Part shown: positions 32,171 through 39,218 of the stretch, piece after piece
Numbering within the stretch: the first letter of the stretch is position 1
Layout of the letters: every line of letters starts with the position of its first letter
IMG/VR virus record: IMGVR_UViG_3300008267_000126
Coordinates: 1 to 39,973 of that record
Source of the DNA: a virus
DNA: 39,973 nt
Strand: one strand, 5' to 3'
Position numbers and translations under genes: made by a program
Notes under the pieces: model-generated
Seen by the model: the letters and a program-made list of their open reading frames with translations, nothing else
What the model was told of the DNA's origin: nothing
Database searches by the model: none

Positions 32171-32733
32171 CTTGACTCGCAATTCTCTATCGCCGAGAGC
32201 TCGGTACGATAGTTGTTCCAACAATTCAAGTCCACCCGGACGTAACGAATTTGACTCCTCTTGTAATCGCTCAACGGCTCAACAACAGTAGTTCCGTAGT
32301 ATCGGTTGGCGTTCAAGACTTTACGATTCCCGAGATAAATCCCTGAGTGATAAAAGTCTGTTGATCCGGATCTTGCCATAACTACGATGTCGCCAACTTT
32401 AGGTTTAGAGACCCGGGTTCCGATGTGAGCTTGCTTATTGGCTGAGTGAGGGACTCCGACTCCAAGTTGCTCGTAGAACCACCGGACAAGTCCAGAGCAG
32501 TCCCAACCATAGATTGACGATCCGGTGGAGACGTAAGAGGTCTTGCCGACTCTGGAGCGTAAAACTTGAATAGGTTTCTTCATCTTCGTTTCACGAATCT
32601 TCTCTGCGATGAAGTCGCTAAATGTTTCACGTGAAACATTAGGTTTAGGATCCGCAACGGCGACAGTTTGGACACTCCCGAGGGAGAGCAGGAAAGACGC
32701 AACTATCGCCGTTGCGAAGACTCGCTTGGTCAT
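32167..32733 (-). CDS. Secreted NlpC/P60-type peptidoglycan hydrolase, 188 aa
   Basis: Residues 1-27 form a signal peptide (basic N-end, hydrophobic core VFATAIVASFLLSLG, AVA before the likely cut). The NlpC/P60 domain has catalytic C79 in YGWDCSGLVRWF and H129 in DFYHSGIYLGN. It would cut wall peptides outside the membrane. It lies in the accessory region far from the holin/endolysin cassette, so it may remodel the wall or help release or exclusion instead of timed lysis. A perfect parS palindrome lies in codons 32-37. Confidence 0.85.
   Translation of the reverse strand: MTKRVFATAIVASFLLSLGSVQTVAVADPKPNVSRETFSDFIAEKIRETKMKKPIQVLRSRVGKTSYVSTGSSIYGWDCSGLVRWFYEQLGVGVPHSANKQAHIGTRVSKPKVGDIVVMARSGSTDFYHSGIYLGNRKVLNANRYYGTTVVEPLSDYKRSQIRYVRVDLNCWNNYRTELSAIENCESR
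32623..32638. promoter_or_regulatory. Perfect chromosomal-type parS site
   Basis: The 16-mer TGTTTCACGTGAAACA is a perfect palindrome and matches the consensus of bacterial chromosomal parS sites bound by host ParB. It is embedded in the coding sequence of the NlpC/P60 gene. No second copy was noticed. A chance perfect 16-bp match in 40 kb is very unlikely. Confidence 0.85.
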
Positions 32734-33674
32734 TTGACGTTCAATCTTAGTGATGGCTGACCAACCTTTACAGGTAACTCCATCTTCTCGTCAACGTGAG
32801 TCTGGAGAAGTTTCAGGATCTCGTCAGTATCGGGAGTCTTACGTCCAGCGACTTCACTCCACGAAACCTTTATGCCGTCCATTGTAACTCCAGCGAAACC
32901 CTCTAAAGCAGACTTGATGGCATCCTTTTCGGACTCTAGGAGCTTGATTGCCTCATTGACCTCTATGTAACGTTTCGCCGCGTTAGAGGCGTTCTCGTCA
33001 ACAATCGGCGACCCGGACAAGTCTTTACCGATTCCTTGGCAGAGTTTGCCGTAATAGGAGCAATACTTCTGGCAGAACGAGGTTGCGTCTCGCTCCGGAT
33101 CGGGAGCAGTCTCTCGGCTCACTACGTCTTCCAACCACTTTAGAGCTTGGAGAGCAACGTCTTCGTCATACGGCTCTGAGTGAACGATGATGTCGTTCTC
33201 TGTTCCATCTCTCGGGATTCCGACCAGACTTACAGTTTGGACGTGATTACCCGCTTGCTTTAGCAGATAGCCGTAGACCTGAACTTGCCAACGTTTCTGT
33301 TGGCTAACGAACCAATCAACGTTCTTAAGCGTAATGGTCTTCCAATCCACGACCTCGCCATAAAGCGGATCGTAGAAATCTATGGTCGCAGGAGGTAGTC
33401 CCTCAATCTCTACACGATGCTCCAAGAGAGGCATATGGCTCTGATCCCGGTCCTCGTAAGCGAAGAGGATTGCCTCTTCAATAGACTTGTGAATCGCCGT
33501 TCCCATGATTGCTGGAAGAGCTAGAGTCTGATTTGTTTTAGCGTCTCCCTTGCTCATGTGCCAGACTTTACGGCGACAATCTCCGAGGCTAGAGACTCCG
33601 ATGGCGACTTGCCGAGAACGCGGTCTCTCTTGATCGGCTCTGATTAGAGCTTGTATGACTATTTCTTTATCCAT
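32730..33674 (-). CDS. Cas4/RecB-like PD-(D/E)XK exonuclease with four cysteines
   Basis: The nuclease core shows GTAIHKSIEEA (H62), D99, the D110-W-K112 motif (GEVVDWKT) and QVQVYGYLL. Cysteines C33, C201, C205 and C212 match a Cas4/AddB-type iron-sulfur site. It would resect DNA ends to supply single strands for the Bet annealing protein. The C-terminal 90 residues are helical with unknown function. It is ATGA-coupled to the NlpC/P60 gene. Confidence 0.82.
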   Translation of the reverse strand: MDKEIVIQALIRADQERPRSRQVAIGVSSLGDCRRKVWHMSKGDAKTNQTLALPAIMGTAIHKSIEEAILFAYEDRDQSHMPLLEHRVEIEGLPPATIDFYDPLYGEVVDWKTITLKNVDWFVSQQKRWQVQVYGYLLKQAGNHVQTVSLVGIPRDGTENDIIVHSEPYDEDVALQALKWLEDVVSRETAPDPERDATSFCQKYCSYYGKLCQGIGKDLSGSPIVDENASNAAKRYIEVNEAIKLLESEKDAIKSALEGFAGVTMDGIKVSWSEVAGRKTPDTDEILKLLQTHVDEKMELPVKVGQPSLRLNVK

Positions 33675-33677
33675 TAG

Positions 33678-34103
33678 TTACTCCTTGATGTTTGGTATTG
33701 CGAGTTGTATTAGTTCGGTTACGAGTATGTGCGTGAGTCCAGAGGAATCAAATGCCGGATCGGGAACTTTGGTGAAACGCTTGGACTCTTCGGGGAGATA
33801 ATCTACAAGCGACTTGGCGACTCCTCCTAGAGTCGCAACTGCTATAAGATGCGAGTCTTGAAATCCGATTACTACATCAGCCCAGTTGATTAGATCCTTA
33901 GTAAGAGCCTGAGAGCGATGTTGCTCCATGCCTACATAGCCGAGACTTGCTAATCTCTCTCGCATCTTTTTAGCCATTGGTTTATTAGACTTGAGGTTGG
34001 TGGCCGCTCCGAGAATCTGCCAGTCCGGGTGGACGGCTCTCAACATAAACTCAGCGGCAGCGGATCGGTTTATGTTGCCAGTACAAACAAATAAGACTTT
34101 CAT
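33678..34103 (-). CDS. Low-molecular-weight protein tyrosine phosphatase-like protein, 141 aa
   Basis: The start MKVLFVCTGNINRSAAAEF carries the C-x5-R active loop (C7 to R13), and VPDPAFDSSG near residue 110 supplies the general-acid loop. I chose ATG at 34103, overlapping the upstream stop as ATGA. These phosphatases act on phosphotyrosine or sugar phosphates; arsenate reductases share the fold. It may act on a host signalling protein or on a phosphorylated intermediate. Confidence 0.85.
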   Translation of the reverse strand: MKVLFVCTGNINRSAAAEFMLRAVHPDWQILGAATNLKSNKPMAKKMRERLASLGYVGMEQHRSQALTKDLINWADVVIGFQDSHLIAVATLGGVAKSLVDYLPEESKRFTKVPDPAFDSSGLTHILVTELIQLAIPNIKE

Positions 34104-34945
34104 TTCTTGAACTTCGTTTCTTGATAACCAACTTCTAGCTTGTGATTGTAGGGACGGAACTGAGGGAATATCCAATCTCTGGACTCGTAGAGATCCTTTG
34201 CTGGAGTTTGGTCAGTTATAGCCGCCGTGACGAAGGACTTACACCAACTAACAGCAGACTCTATCTCTATCCAATCGGCAGTCCCGGGGAAATGACGGAA
34301 CTCTATTGTGCCGTTCTTGAATAGGGATCGGAGATTCATTGCTGGTCTAGGTGCTATGTGAAAGAGACGTAGACCCGAGGCTGAGAGAGGAGCATGAGAG
34401 GCGTAGATGTCCGTTGGATAGGATGCTCGCATAAGCTCTGCGAAACGCTCCTCAGGAAGTGAGTAGTGATGGCTGATTAGTCTGCGTCTATAACGTTTCA
34501 TCGCTCCCTTGAGTTCCTCCGGATCGGCGTAATCTTCTTTAGTTGGTTTAGGAATCGGTTCAACTACCGAGAACACGAACTTTTCGTTCTCTCTAAAGTA
34601 GAGAGCGACTTGTTTCATCAAGTTAACGTCTTCGGCTAGTCCCGGAACGGCAACGTGAACGTGAAGATTACAGCGATAGTTGATTGTCGGTTTTAGAAGT
34701 TCGGCTAGTTGAAAGGCTATGTGTGCTTGCTCCATTGGAGTTGAGGTTGGTTTGGTGTTGATTTCGCCACCGATTGGATAGCGTCCGGTCGGATCGTTGG
34801 CTCTGCCGTTGGAGTTTACGATTGTGTAATCTTGCGTGTCCCAAGATCCCAAATCCTCGGGAATCTCAATCCGTCTATCAACGTCTGCCCACTCTAGCTC
34901 TAATCCGTAAGTCATAGCGAAAACTCTATTGGCAACCTCAGACAT
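34100..34945 (-). CDS. Amidoligase-like enzyme (COOH-NH2 ligase fold), 281 aa
   Basis: The product has the pattern of the phage/bacterial putative amidoligase family: TYGLELEWADVD at the N-terminus, YPIGGEINTKPTSTP, RCNLHVHVAVPG and NGTIEFRHFPGTADW. These fit the glutamine-synthetase-like active site. Such enzymes join a carboxylate to an amine using ATP. I chose ATG at 34945 (MSEVANRVF) because AGGA lies 7 bases before it. Its substrate is unknown; a link with the aminomethyl base pathway is speculative. Confidence 0.75.
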   Translation of the reverse strand: MSEVANRVFAMTYGLELEWADVDRRIEIPEDLGSWDTQDYTIVNSNGRANDPTGRYPIGGEINTKPTSTPMEQAHIAFQLAELLKPTINYRCNLHVHVAVPGLAEDVNLMKQVALYFRENEKFVFSVVEPIPKPTKEDYADPEELKGAMKRYRRRLISHHYSLPEERFAELMRASYPTDIYASHAPLSASGLRLFHIAPRPAMNLRSLFKNGTIEFRHFPGTADWIEIESAVSWCKSFVTAAITDQTPAKDLYESRDWIFPQFRPYNHKLEVGYQETKFKK

Positions 34946-35285
34946 TGAGATCCTGAAACTTGGAGACAAGCTCGCTCCAGCCGTCTAGGTCGTAGTAAGT
35001 CCAATCCTCGTTCTCTGTCCCTCCGTCTTTGACTAAATAGAGTGTCTGATCCGAGAGGCTGATTACGAGGTTGATGGACTTGTTGTCGGATGGCATTACT
35101 GCGAGCCAGTTCTGGTATCGGTTGTGGACGTACTCCACTACGTCCCAACGTTCGCTCAGTTCGTAGAGCGGCGAGGCAATTAGTCTCTTGAGGATTGTCC
35201 ATTGGTCTTCGTACCCGGGTTGAGTTCCTTGCCAATCTGGATTGGTGATTGTTACTGGAACAGTTGAGATCCGTACGCAGTTCAC
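34938..35285 (-). CDS. Hypothetical protein, 115 aa
   Basis: GTG at 35285 has GAGGAGG nine bases upstream and overlaps the previous stop as GTGA. The product is alpha/beta with DQWTILKRLIASPLYELSERWDVVEYVHNRYQNW and a C-terminal TLYLVKDGGTENEDWTYYDLDGW. No family is recognised. It is adjacent to the amidoligase-like gene. Confidence 0.7.
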   Translation of the reverse strand: MNCVRISTVPVTITNPDWQGTQPGYEDQWTILKRLIASPLYELSERWDVVEYVHNRYQNWLAVMPSDNKSINLVISLSDQTLYLVKDGGTENEDWTYYDLDGWSELVSKFQDLNV

Positions 35286-35617
35286 TTTGAGACCTCCTCT
35301 GTGTATGAGATCCTGATTGTGTTGTAAGACCAATCGGACTCTATAATCTCAGTCTGAATACCAGCGAGCTCTAACGCTCCCATCAGTCTCCGAGTCATTG
35401 CGTCTATTGCTGGTTTGTCTTTGTCGGTTGAGTGAACGAAAGCGTAGTTGACTTCAACTCTCTTGGTCGTAACTCCAGCGATAGTTAAGTCGTATGTTGA
35501 AACCATGAATCCATCGTTCCAAAGTTTCTCGGTTGCTCTGCTCCTCCACTCTGCTTTGGCAAATCCTGCCTCAGTAAGAATCTTGGTGACTTGAGGTCTA
35601 GTGATTTTGGTAGTCAT
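35282..35617 (-). CDS. Hypothetical protein, 111 aa
   Basis: No family is recognised. The N-terminus (TRPQVTKILTEAGFAKAEW) resembles a short helix-turn-helix, and the C-terminal half is alternating strand and helix (VEVNYAFVHSTDKDKP, TEIIESDWSYNTIRISY). It is the second gene of unit B. Confidence 0.68.
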   Translation of the reverse strand: MTTKITRPQVTKILTEAGFAKAEWRSRATEKLWNDGFMVSTYDLTIAGVTTKRVEVNYAFVHSTDKDKPAIDAMTRRLMGALELAGIQTEIIESDWSYNTIRISYTEEVSK

Positions 35618-35619
35618 CT

Positions 35620-35880
35620 TTAGAACTCCACTCTTTTACATTCGCAAGTTGGACGTGACTCGCCAATCTCGTTGATTAGAAAGTCCTTCATGTATGCTCG
35701 CTCCTCTACTGTGAATCGGTACGCTCCACTCCAAGTCTTCGCCTGACGGATGTTGTTGCCGATTTCGTGGAACAAGTTGTAGCCCATACAGTCAATAGAA
35801 ACGCAGACTAGGTTGCCGTTCGCTGTTGACCAGATTTCGTTCTCTCTGCCCTTAGGACCTGAGTAAGTGGTGTTGCTCAT
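35620..35880 (-). CDS. Hypothetical protein, 86 aa; first gene of transcription unit B
   Basis: ATG at 35880 is preceded by GGGAG and a leader similar to that of the first gene of unit A. The product contains NTTYSGPKGRENEIWSTANGNLVCVSIDCMGYNLFHEIGNN and ends in CECKRVEF, with several cysteines. No family is recognised. The longer frame to 35976 would cross the promoter. Confidence 0.68.
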   Translation of the reverse strand: MSNTTYSGPKGRENEIWSTANGNLVCVSIDCMGYNLFHEIGNNIRQAKTWSGAYRFTVEERAYMKDFLINEIGESRPTCECKRVEF

Positions 35881-35888
35881 TTTGTATC

Positions 35889-36013
35889 TCCCTGTTTCTC
35901 TCGGAGATCCCCATCGGATCTCTCTGTAAGTCCAAGTTTTGTCCAATCGGCGAAGTAAGTCAAGACCTTTTGCCAAATAAGTTTCTCGGCGAGTCGCCTG
36001 TATTCAACAGGGA
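35889..36013. repeat. Duplicated leader/promoter block, copy B
   Basis: This is the counterpart of 3819-3951, with the shared words in the same order: TTTCTCTCGGAGATCC, CTCTCTGTA, AGTCAA, CGGCGAGTCGC, TGTATTCAACAGGG. Here GGCGACTCGCC is a perfect palindrome and CCTGT-ATTCA-ACAGG a second. It fills the gap between the metallophosphoesterase gene and unit B. Confidence 0.65.
35935..35963 (-). promoter_or_regulatory. Candidate promoter B (TTGACT-N17-AAAACT)
   Basis: TTGACT (35963-35958) and AAAACT (35940-35935) on the minus strand are 17 bases apart. The -10 box is poorer than in promoter A, so it may need an activator; GCGACTCGC lies just upstream in both copies. It would drive the long unit running from 35880 down to the tail genes. 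Confidence 0.5.
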
Positions 36014-36031
36014 GACGGACCCGGGTGGAGC

Positions 36032-37060
36032 TTATTTATCCAACCAGACCTTGTAACTAGCCGTTACCCTGCCCTTATTTGGATCCACGAAGTGAAGACG
36101 TTGAGACGGAGTTGCCGAGGCGGCCAGCATCACGCCAGCGTATCGGTTGTCCGACTCCGTTGAGCCAGTCTGATAAACCGATCCGAGTCCGTTAGCCATC
36201 GCCCATTCTGAGTGAGTGTGATAGTGACCGATGTATACGTCTCTAAACTCCCAAGGGTACGATCCGGATCTCCAACGATTGACGTGTTGAACAATAGCAC
36301 CCGGACTTGCGAATCCGTTACGACCAACCTCGTCACCATGAATAAGTAGAGCTCGGTAGTTGCCAATCTCTATACGTTGGATGTCTTCTGGAGAGTCGTT
36401 CCAAGTTAGACGTTTCTCTGAAGCGAGGAGTTGCCTCGCAAGTTCGTAACACATCCGGTCAAAGTTGTCGGATCTTGGAACATTGTCTCTCTTAGATCCG
36501 ATACGACCATGATTGCCCCACTCGGCTACAACCTCCACTTGCTCGTAGTTCGCTAATGCGACTCGCACGACATCAACGATAAGTCTGCTCACAGTAACGT
36601 ATTGTTGGAAGATTGTTGAATCTATTTCAAACGCTTGTCCCGGGAAGTTGAACAATCCCTCAATCATGTCTCCTCCAAACGCAATCACGCATTTCGGTAC
36701 GGCATGGTCTGCCCGGTGGATGTTTGTAATGCTGATTGCTTTATCGGTGAACAACATAACTCGCTCACGCATCACGTCAGAGTTATAGGAGGTTGTGAGT
36801 TTCGCTCCTTGCCAATCTGTTAGATGCCAGAGAGCAACCTCAGCAGTTTTACGCCGATCCGATTTCGGAGCTTGAACAGGAGGAACTCCTCCAAGAGTTA
36901 CCATCGCATCGTACGCCGCTTGACGAGTAACCTCTACAAGTTGCTCTGTCCGGTCCTTGGCCTGAACGAGTTGAGTTTGAGTTCTGCGAAGAGCGTTCCG
37001 TAATGCCTTTACGTCTGCTGGTTCTTCTTCGGGTGGTGTTAGGTCCTCCAGCATGAGCAA
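36032..37060 (-). CDS. Calcineurin-like metallophosphoesterase, about 342 aa
   Basis: An N-terminal coiled coil (LRNALRRTQTQLVQAKDRTEQLVEV) precedes a metallophosphoesterase domain. Metal-binding motifs appear in order: WHLTDWQGAK, AFGGDMIEG, EWGNHGR, LLIHGDEVG and IGHYHTHSEW. The start is ATG at 37060 or 37054. It may act as a nuclease or phosphatase in DNA metabolism. It is the last gene of unit A. Confidence 0.82.
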   Translation of the reverse strand: MLMLEDLTPPEEEPADVKALRNALRRTQTQLVQAKDRTEQLVEVTRQAAYDAMVTLGGVPPVQAPKSDRRKTAEVALWHLTDWQGAKLTTSYNSDVMRERVMLFTDKAISITNIHRADHAVPKCVIAFGGDMIEGLFNFPGQAFEIDSTIFQQYVTVSRLIVDVVRVALANYEQVEVVAEWGNHGRIGSKRDNVPRSDNFDRMCYELARQLLASEKRLTWNDSPEDIQRIEIGNYRALLIHGDEVGRNGFASPGAIVQHVNRWRSGSYPWEFRDVYIGHYHTHSEWAMANGLGSVYQTGSTESDNRYAGVMLAASATPSQRLHFVDPNKGRVTASYKVWLDK

Positions 37061-37269
37061 GCTTTCGTCCGGTGGTCGTGTAATGCGTGACGTTGAATCT
37101 TGATGCCTCGTTCAGTAAGAGCCTTAGCGAGAGCATTGCTACTCCACTTATCGTTCTCCAAAGCCTCGGCTAGTTTGGTCTGATCCTCTTTAGACAGAGT
37201 TTCTGCGATCCGTCCGAGTAGACAGATTCTCTTCTTATCGGGAGGAGTTAGGTCGTCAAGTAATCCCAT
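37039..37269 (-). CDS. Small DNA-binding-like protein with C-terminal CxC, 76 aa
   Basis: The body (KALTERGIKIQRHALHDHRTKACSC) resembles a common small phage protein whose end HRxxxCxC follows a helix-turn-helix-like segment (NALAKALTERGIKI). Its N-terminal MGLLDDLTPPDKK echoes the start of the next protein (LMLEDLTPPEEE), suggesting a shared interaction peptide. Function is unknown. Confidence 0.68.
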   Translation of the reverse strand: MGLLDDLTPPDKKRICLLGRIAETLSKEDQTKLAEALENDKWSSNALAKALTERGIKIQRHALHDHRTKACSCWRT

Positions 37270-37273
37270 GTTT

Positions 37274-37618
37274 CTATCCTTTCAGACTTGGAGCAAGAAC
37301 TCTAGTTCCGTTATCCCTAAGCAACCACCACTTGCCAGACCAAGTTTCGTAGACCGGGACTTTTAGTGGATCCTCGTAGACGCTCAACTTCCATCCCTTT
37401 TCTCTGCCTAGCCTCGCAACGTCAGCATCCGACTCCAAGAGTCCGTTGACGATAGAGCAGAGGGTAATGATGTTGCTGAGACGCTCTCGCTCCTTAGATC
37501 CTCCCATGCCTCTATTTATTCGGTGTTGAGGAACGAGGTTGTCTCCAGCCGCTCCACAGTGATAGCATCGGCCGCCGTCTCGCTCCAAGAGCTTACTGAA
37601 CTGTTTGTAGGTCATCAT
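37274..37618 (-). CDS. HNH endonuclease-like protein, 114 aa
   Basis: The product has CYHCGAAGDNLVPQHRINRGMGG, then LSNIITLCSIVNGLLESD, the spacing of phage HNH proteins with a zinc-binding CxxC. The C-terminal half contains YETWSGKWWLLRDNGTRV. ATG at 37618 overlaps the preceding stop as ATGA. In this position it could be a homing, recombination or packaging nuclease. Confidence 0.75.
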   Translation of the reverse strand: MMTYKQFSKLLERDGGRCYHCGAAGDNLVPQHRINRGMGGSKERERLSNIITLCSIVNGLLESDADVARLGREKGWKLSVYEDPLKVPVYETWSGKWWLLRDNGTRVLAPSLKG

Positions 37619-37785
37619 TGAGATCCCCATCCACTTCCTCTAAATGTAACTCCACCGAGTTTGAAGACTCGCTCCAAGACTTCTTTACAAGTATCGCACG
37701 AAACCTCGGTGTCTCGCTCCTCAATAGGTCGCTCCAGTTTCACGATCCGGTCGCAACCCGGACACTTGTAGACGTAGATTGGCAC
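37615..37785 (-). CDS. FmdB-type zinc-ribbon protein, 56 aa
   Basis: Starting with GTG at 37785 behind GGAGGA, the protein reads as PIYVYKCPGCDRIVKLER, then VSCDTCKEVLERVF. It has the CxxC pairs and short C-terminal strand of the FmdB family. The ATG four codons earlier lacks a ribosome site and overlaps more. Role in phage is unknown. Confidence 0.78.
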   Translation of the reverse strand: MPIYVYKCPGCDRIVKLERPIEERDTEVSCDTCKEVLERVFKLGGVTFRGSGWGSQ

Positions 37786-38120
37786 TAGCTCCTCCACATC
37801 AACTCAACTTGCTTGGCTATAACCGCCGTAGCAACCGAGGCAGACTCCAACGTTCTTATCTTGGTCTTCACTCGGTTCAACTCAGCTCTGGCGAGATCCC
37901 GGGAGAGCCTAGCATCAGCGGCCTCTAGTCTTGCCATAGCCTGTTTCTCGGCTATTGTTCCAGCCTCGGATCTCAACATTGCTAGAGCCTCCGTCTTATC
38001 TAGGTGAGCCTCAGCCTCAGCGAGTTTCACCTCGGCATTGAATAGAGCTTCTGGAGCTTTGTCAAGATCCCTCTGGATTCGTTGGAGCTCGGTGATTACG
38101 TTGTCCGGTGTTGGTTCCAT
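37785..38120 (-). CDS. Coiled-coil protein, 111 aa
   Basis: Nearly the whole protein is a charged heptad-like helix (LQRIQRDLDKAPEALFNAEVKLAEAEAHLDKTEALAML and RDLARAELNRVKTKIRTLES). It resembles a family of small phage proteins often near recombination genes. GAGAGG and the GGCTAAACA block precede ATG at 38120. Confidence 0.72.
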   Translation of the reverse strand: MEPTPDNVITELQRIQRDLDKAPEALFNAEVKLAEAEAHLDKTEALAMLRSEAGTIAEKQAMARLEAADARLSRDLARAELNRVKTKIRTLESASVATAVIAKQVELMWRS

Positions 38121-38406
38121 GATTGTTTAGCCTCTCTTCTGATACGATGTGTGTCTTCTCAATACAGTCTCGGTTGCCACAGAGACGTTCACCCGGTCGG
38201 AATAACTTGCCCCATCGGTCCAGAGGGTTATCCATTGAGTCAAACTCGCCACGATGTGGACGGCAGACTCCGTATTTAGTCTTGATTGCTCGGACCGGGA
38301 TTGCCAAGCAGGATCGGCAAAGTATCTCTTGTCCTCGTTCGTGTCTACGTTCATAGAAACTAGCCTCGGACGGATCGTCATAACCGCATCGTAAGCATTG
38401 AAACAA
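38062..38406 (-). CDS. Zinc-binding HNH-like small protein, 114 aa
   Basis: The product has CLRCG and CRSC pairs. CRPHRGEFDSMDNPLDRWGKLFRPGERLCGNRDCIEKTHI follows, a pattern found in phage zinc/HNH-like proteins. It starts with TTG at 38406 because AGGAGG lies five bases upstream. It overlaps the coiled-coil gene by 59 bases. A hairpin lies just before the ribosome site. Confidence 0.7.
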   Translation of the reverse strand: MFQCLRCGYDDPSEASFYERRHERGQEILCRSCLAIPVRAIKTKYGVCRPHRGEFDSMDNPLDRWGKLFRPGERLCGNRDCIEKTHIVSEERLNNHGTNTGQRNHRAPTNPEGS

Positions 38407-38535
38407 GTCTGCCTCCTCTCGTTCTCATTGTAGAACGAAAAGGAGACAGGAGTGTCTACTTCTACGTTCGGAGAAACAGGGGAGAAACGCACGAACGGAG
38501 GACACTCCTGTCTTGTTGCTATCATAGCCGAGAAC
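38407..38535. other. Intergenic structured element
   Basis: No gene is credible here. The stretch contains a nested stem of 13 bp (38444-38456 with 38501-38513) enclosing a 6-bp stem (38465-38470 with 38492-38497). A separate 6-bp hairpin (38420-38425 with 38432-38437) sits next to the TTG-start ribosome site. It could be a small RNA, riboregulator or operator. Confidence 0.65.
38444..38513. repeat. 13-bp perfect inverted repeat with nested inner stem
   Basis: AGACAGGAGTGTC pairs exactly with GACACTCCTGTCT, 44 bases apart. Inside, CGTTCG pairs with CGAACG. No U-run follows, so this is not a plain terminator. Confidence 0.75.
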
Positions 38536-38679
38536 TCAATAGATTCTCAAGCTACGAAGACAAGCTCGGATCTTACGTTTGAGATCCGGTTTGACGAAGA
38601 ATCGCCAGCGATTGACGAGACGTTGACGCTTAGGTGAGCCGATAAACCTCTGTCGCCAGTATCGGATTTTACGCAACAT
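38536..38679 (-). CDS. Small very basic protein, 47 aa
   Basis: The frame from ATG 38679 to TGA 38536 encodes a chain with many Arg and Lys, starting MLRKIRYWRQRFIG and continuing KRQRLVNRWRFF. The start overlaps the stop of the upstream gene by 11 bases, with GGAAG about 9 bases upstream. The basic composition suggests nucleic-acid binding. It is short and could be spurious. Confidence 0.45.
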   Translation of the reverse strand: MLRKIRYWRQRFIGSPKRQRLVNRWRFFVKPDLKRKIRACLRSLRIY

Positions 38680-38866
38680 TGGAGTTTCTTCCGATGTCTC
38701 CATAGACGGACCGGTCCTGTATGATACGTGTCGCCTCTTGGAGTCCTTGCTTGTTAGCAGAGTCCGGGTCTCGCTTAAGTTCAGCCTCTATAATCTTGAG
38801 CAACTCTAGTCGCTCTACTCTCTGCCCTTGACGGCGATAGAAATTACGTACATCTTCAGCAGACAT
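38669..38866 (-). CDS. Small helical hypothetical protein, 65 aa
   Basis: No family is recognised. The product is mostly helix (SAEDVRNFYRRQGQRVERLELLKIIEAELKRD). It starts directly after the stop of the upstream gene, consistent with coupled translation. Confidence 0.65.
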   Translation of the reverse strand: MSAEDVRNFYRRQGQRVERLELLKIIEAELKRDPDSANKQGLQEATRIIQDRSVYGDIGRNSNVA

Positions 38867-39112
38867 TTACACCTCCTGAACCCAAGTCAACGTTTCGTGG
38901 CTTTGAACACAATCGCAGTACGCAACCTCAACAAGAGAGTTCACGACTTCGTCATCGTACTCTTGAGGTAATCCGCAAGGGCAAGGAGCGTCATCGCAGT
39001 CAGCCTCAAACTTCTTCCAAGCCTCCTCCTCGGATCTTGCTTTGATTACGAGAGAGTCACCAGACAAGAAGATAAAGTCCCGAAGAGTCCGACAAGTCTC
39101 TACGTCTAGCAT
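38867..39112 (-). CDS. Hypothetical protein, 81 aa, with CPC and CDC cysteine pairs
   Basis: The N-terminus is MLDVETCRTLRDFIFLSGDSLVIKARSEEEAWKKFE, a small alpha/beta pattern. CDDAPCPCGLP and AYCDCVQS follow as likely metal-binding pairs. No family is recognised. It overlaps a small membrane gene upstream. Confidence 0.65.
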   Translation of the reverse strand: MLDVETCRTLRDFIFLSGDSLVIKARSEEEAWKKFEADCDDAPCPCGLPQEYDDEVVNSLVEVAYCDCVQSHETLTWVQEV

Positions 39113-39218
39113 AGCGTGGACCGGGTTTGTTTATGAGCATTAGGATCGCCGTGAGCAACACGATTACTCCGAGAGCAATCAGCCCTAGTCCGACTATTGA
39201 CCAATCTGCTTTATTCAT
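39057..39218 (-). CDS. Small single-span membrane protein, 53 aa
   Basis: ATG at 39218 has GGGAGG about 5 bases upstream. The product has one strong span, about residues 8-29 (IVGLGLIALGVIVLL), followed by a basic segment (KPGPRYARRRD). It overlaps the next gene by 56 bases, so the C-terminal half is double-coding; the start of the shorter gene lies inside it. Confidence 0.6.
   Translation of the reverse strand: MNKADWSIVGLGLIALGVIVLLTAILMLINKPGPRYARRRDLSDSSGLYLLVW

Noticed and set aside
38127-38525. 132-codon minus-strand frame
   Set aside because: It overlaps the zinc-binding gene 38062-38406 in another frame, begins inside the structured element, and shows no conserved pattern.
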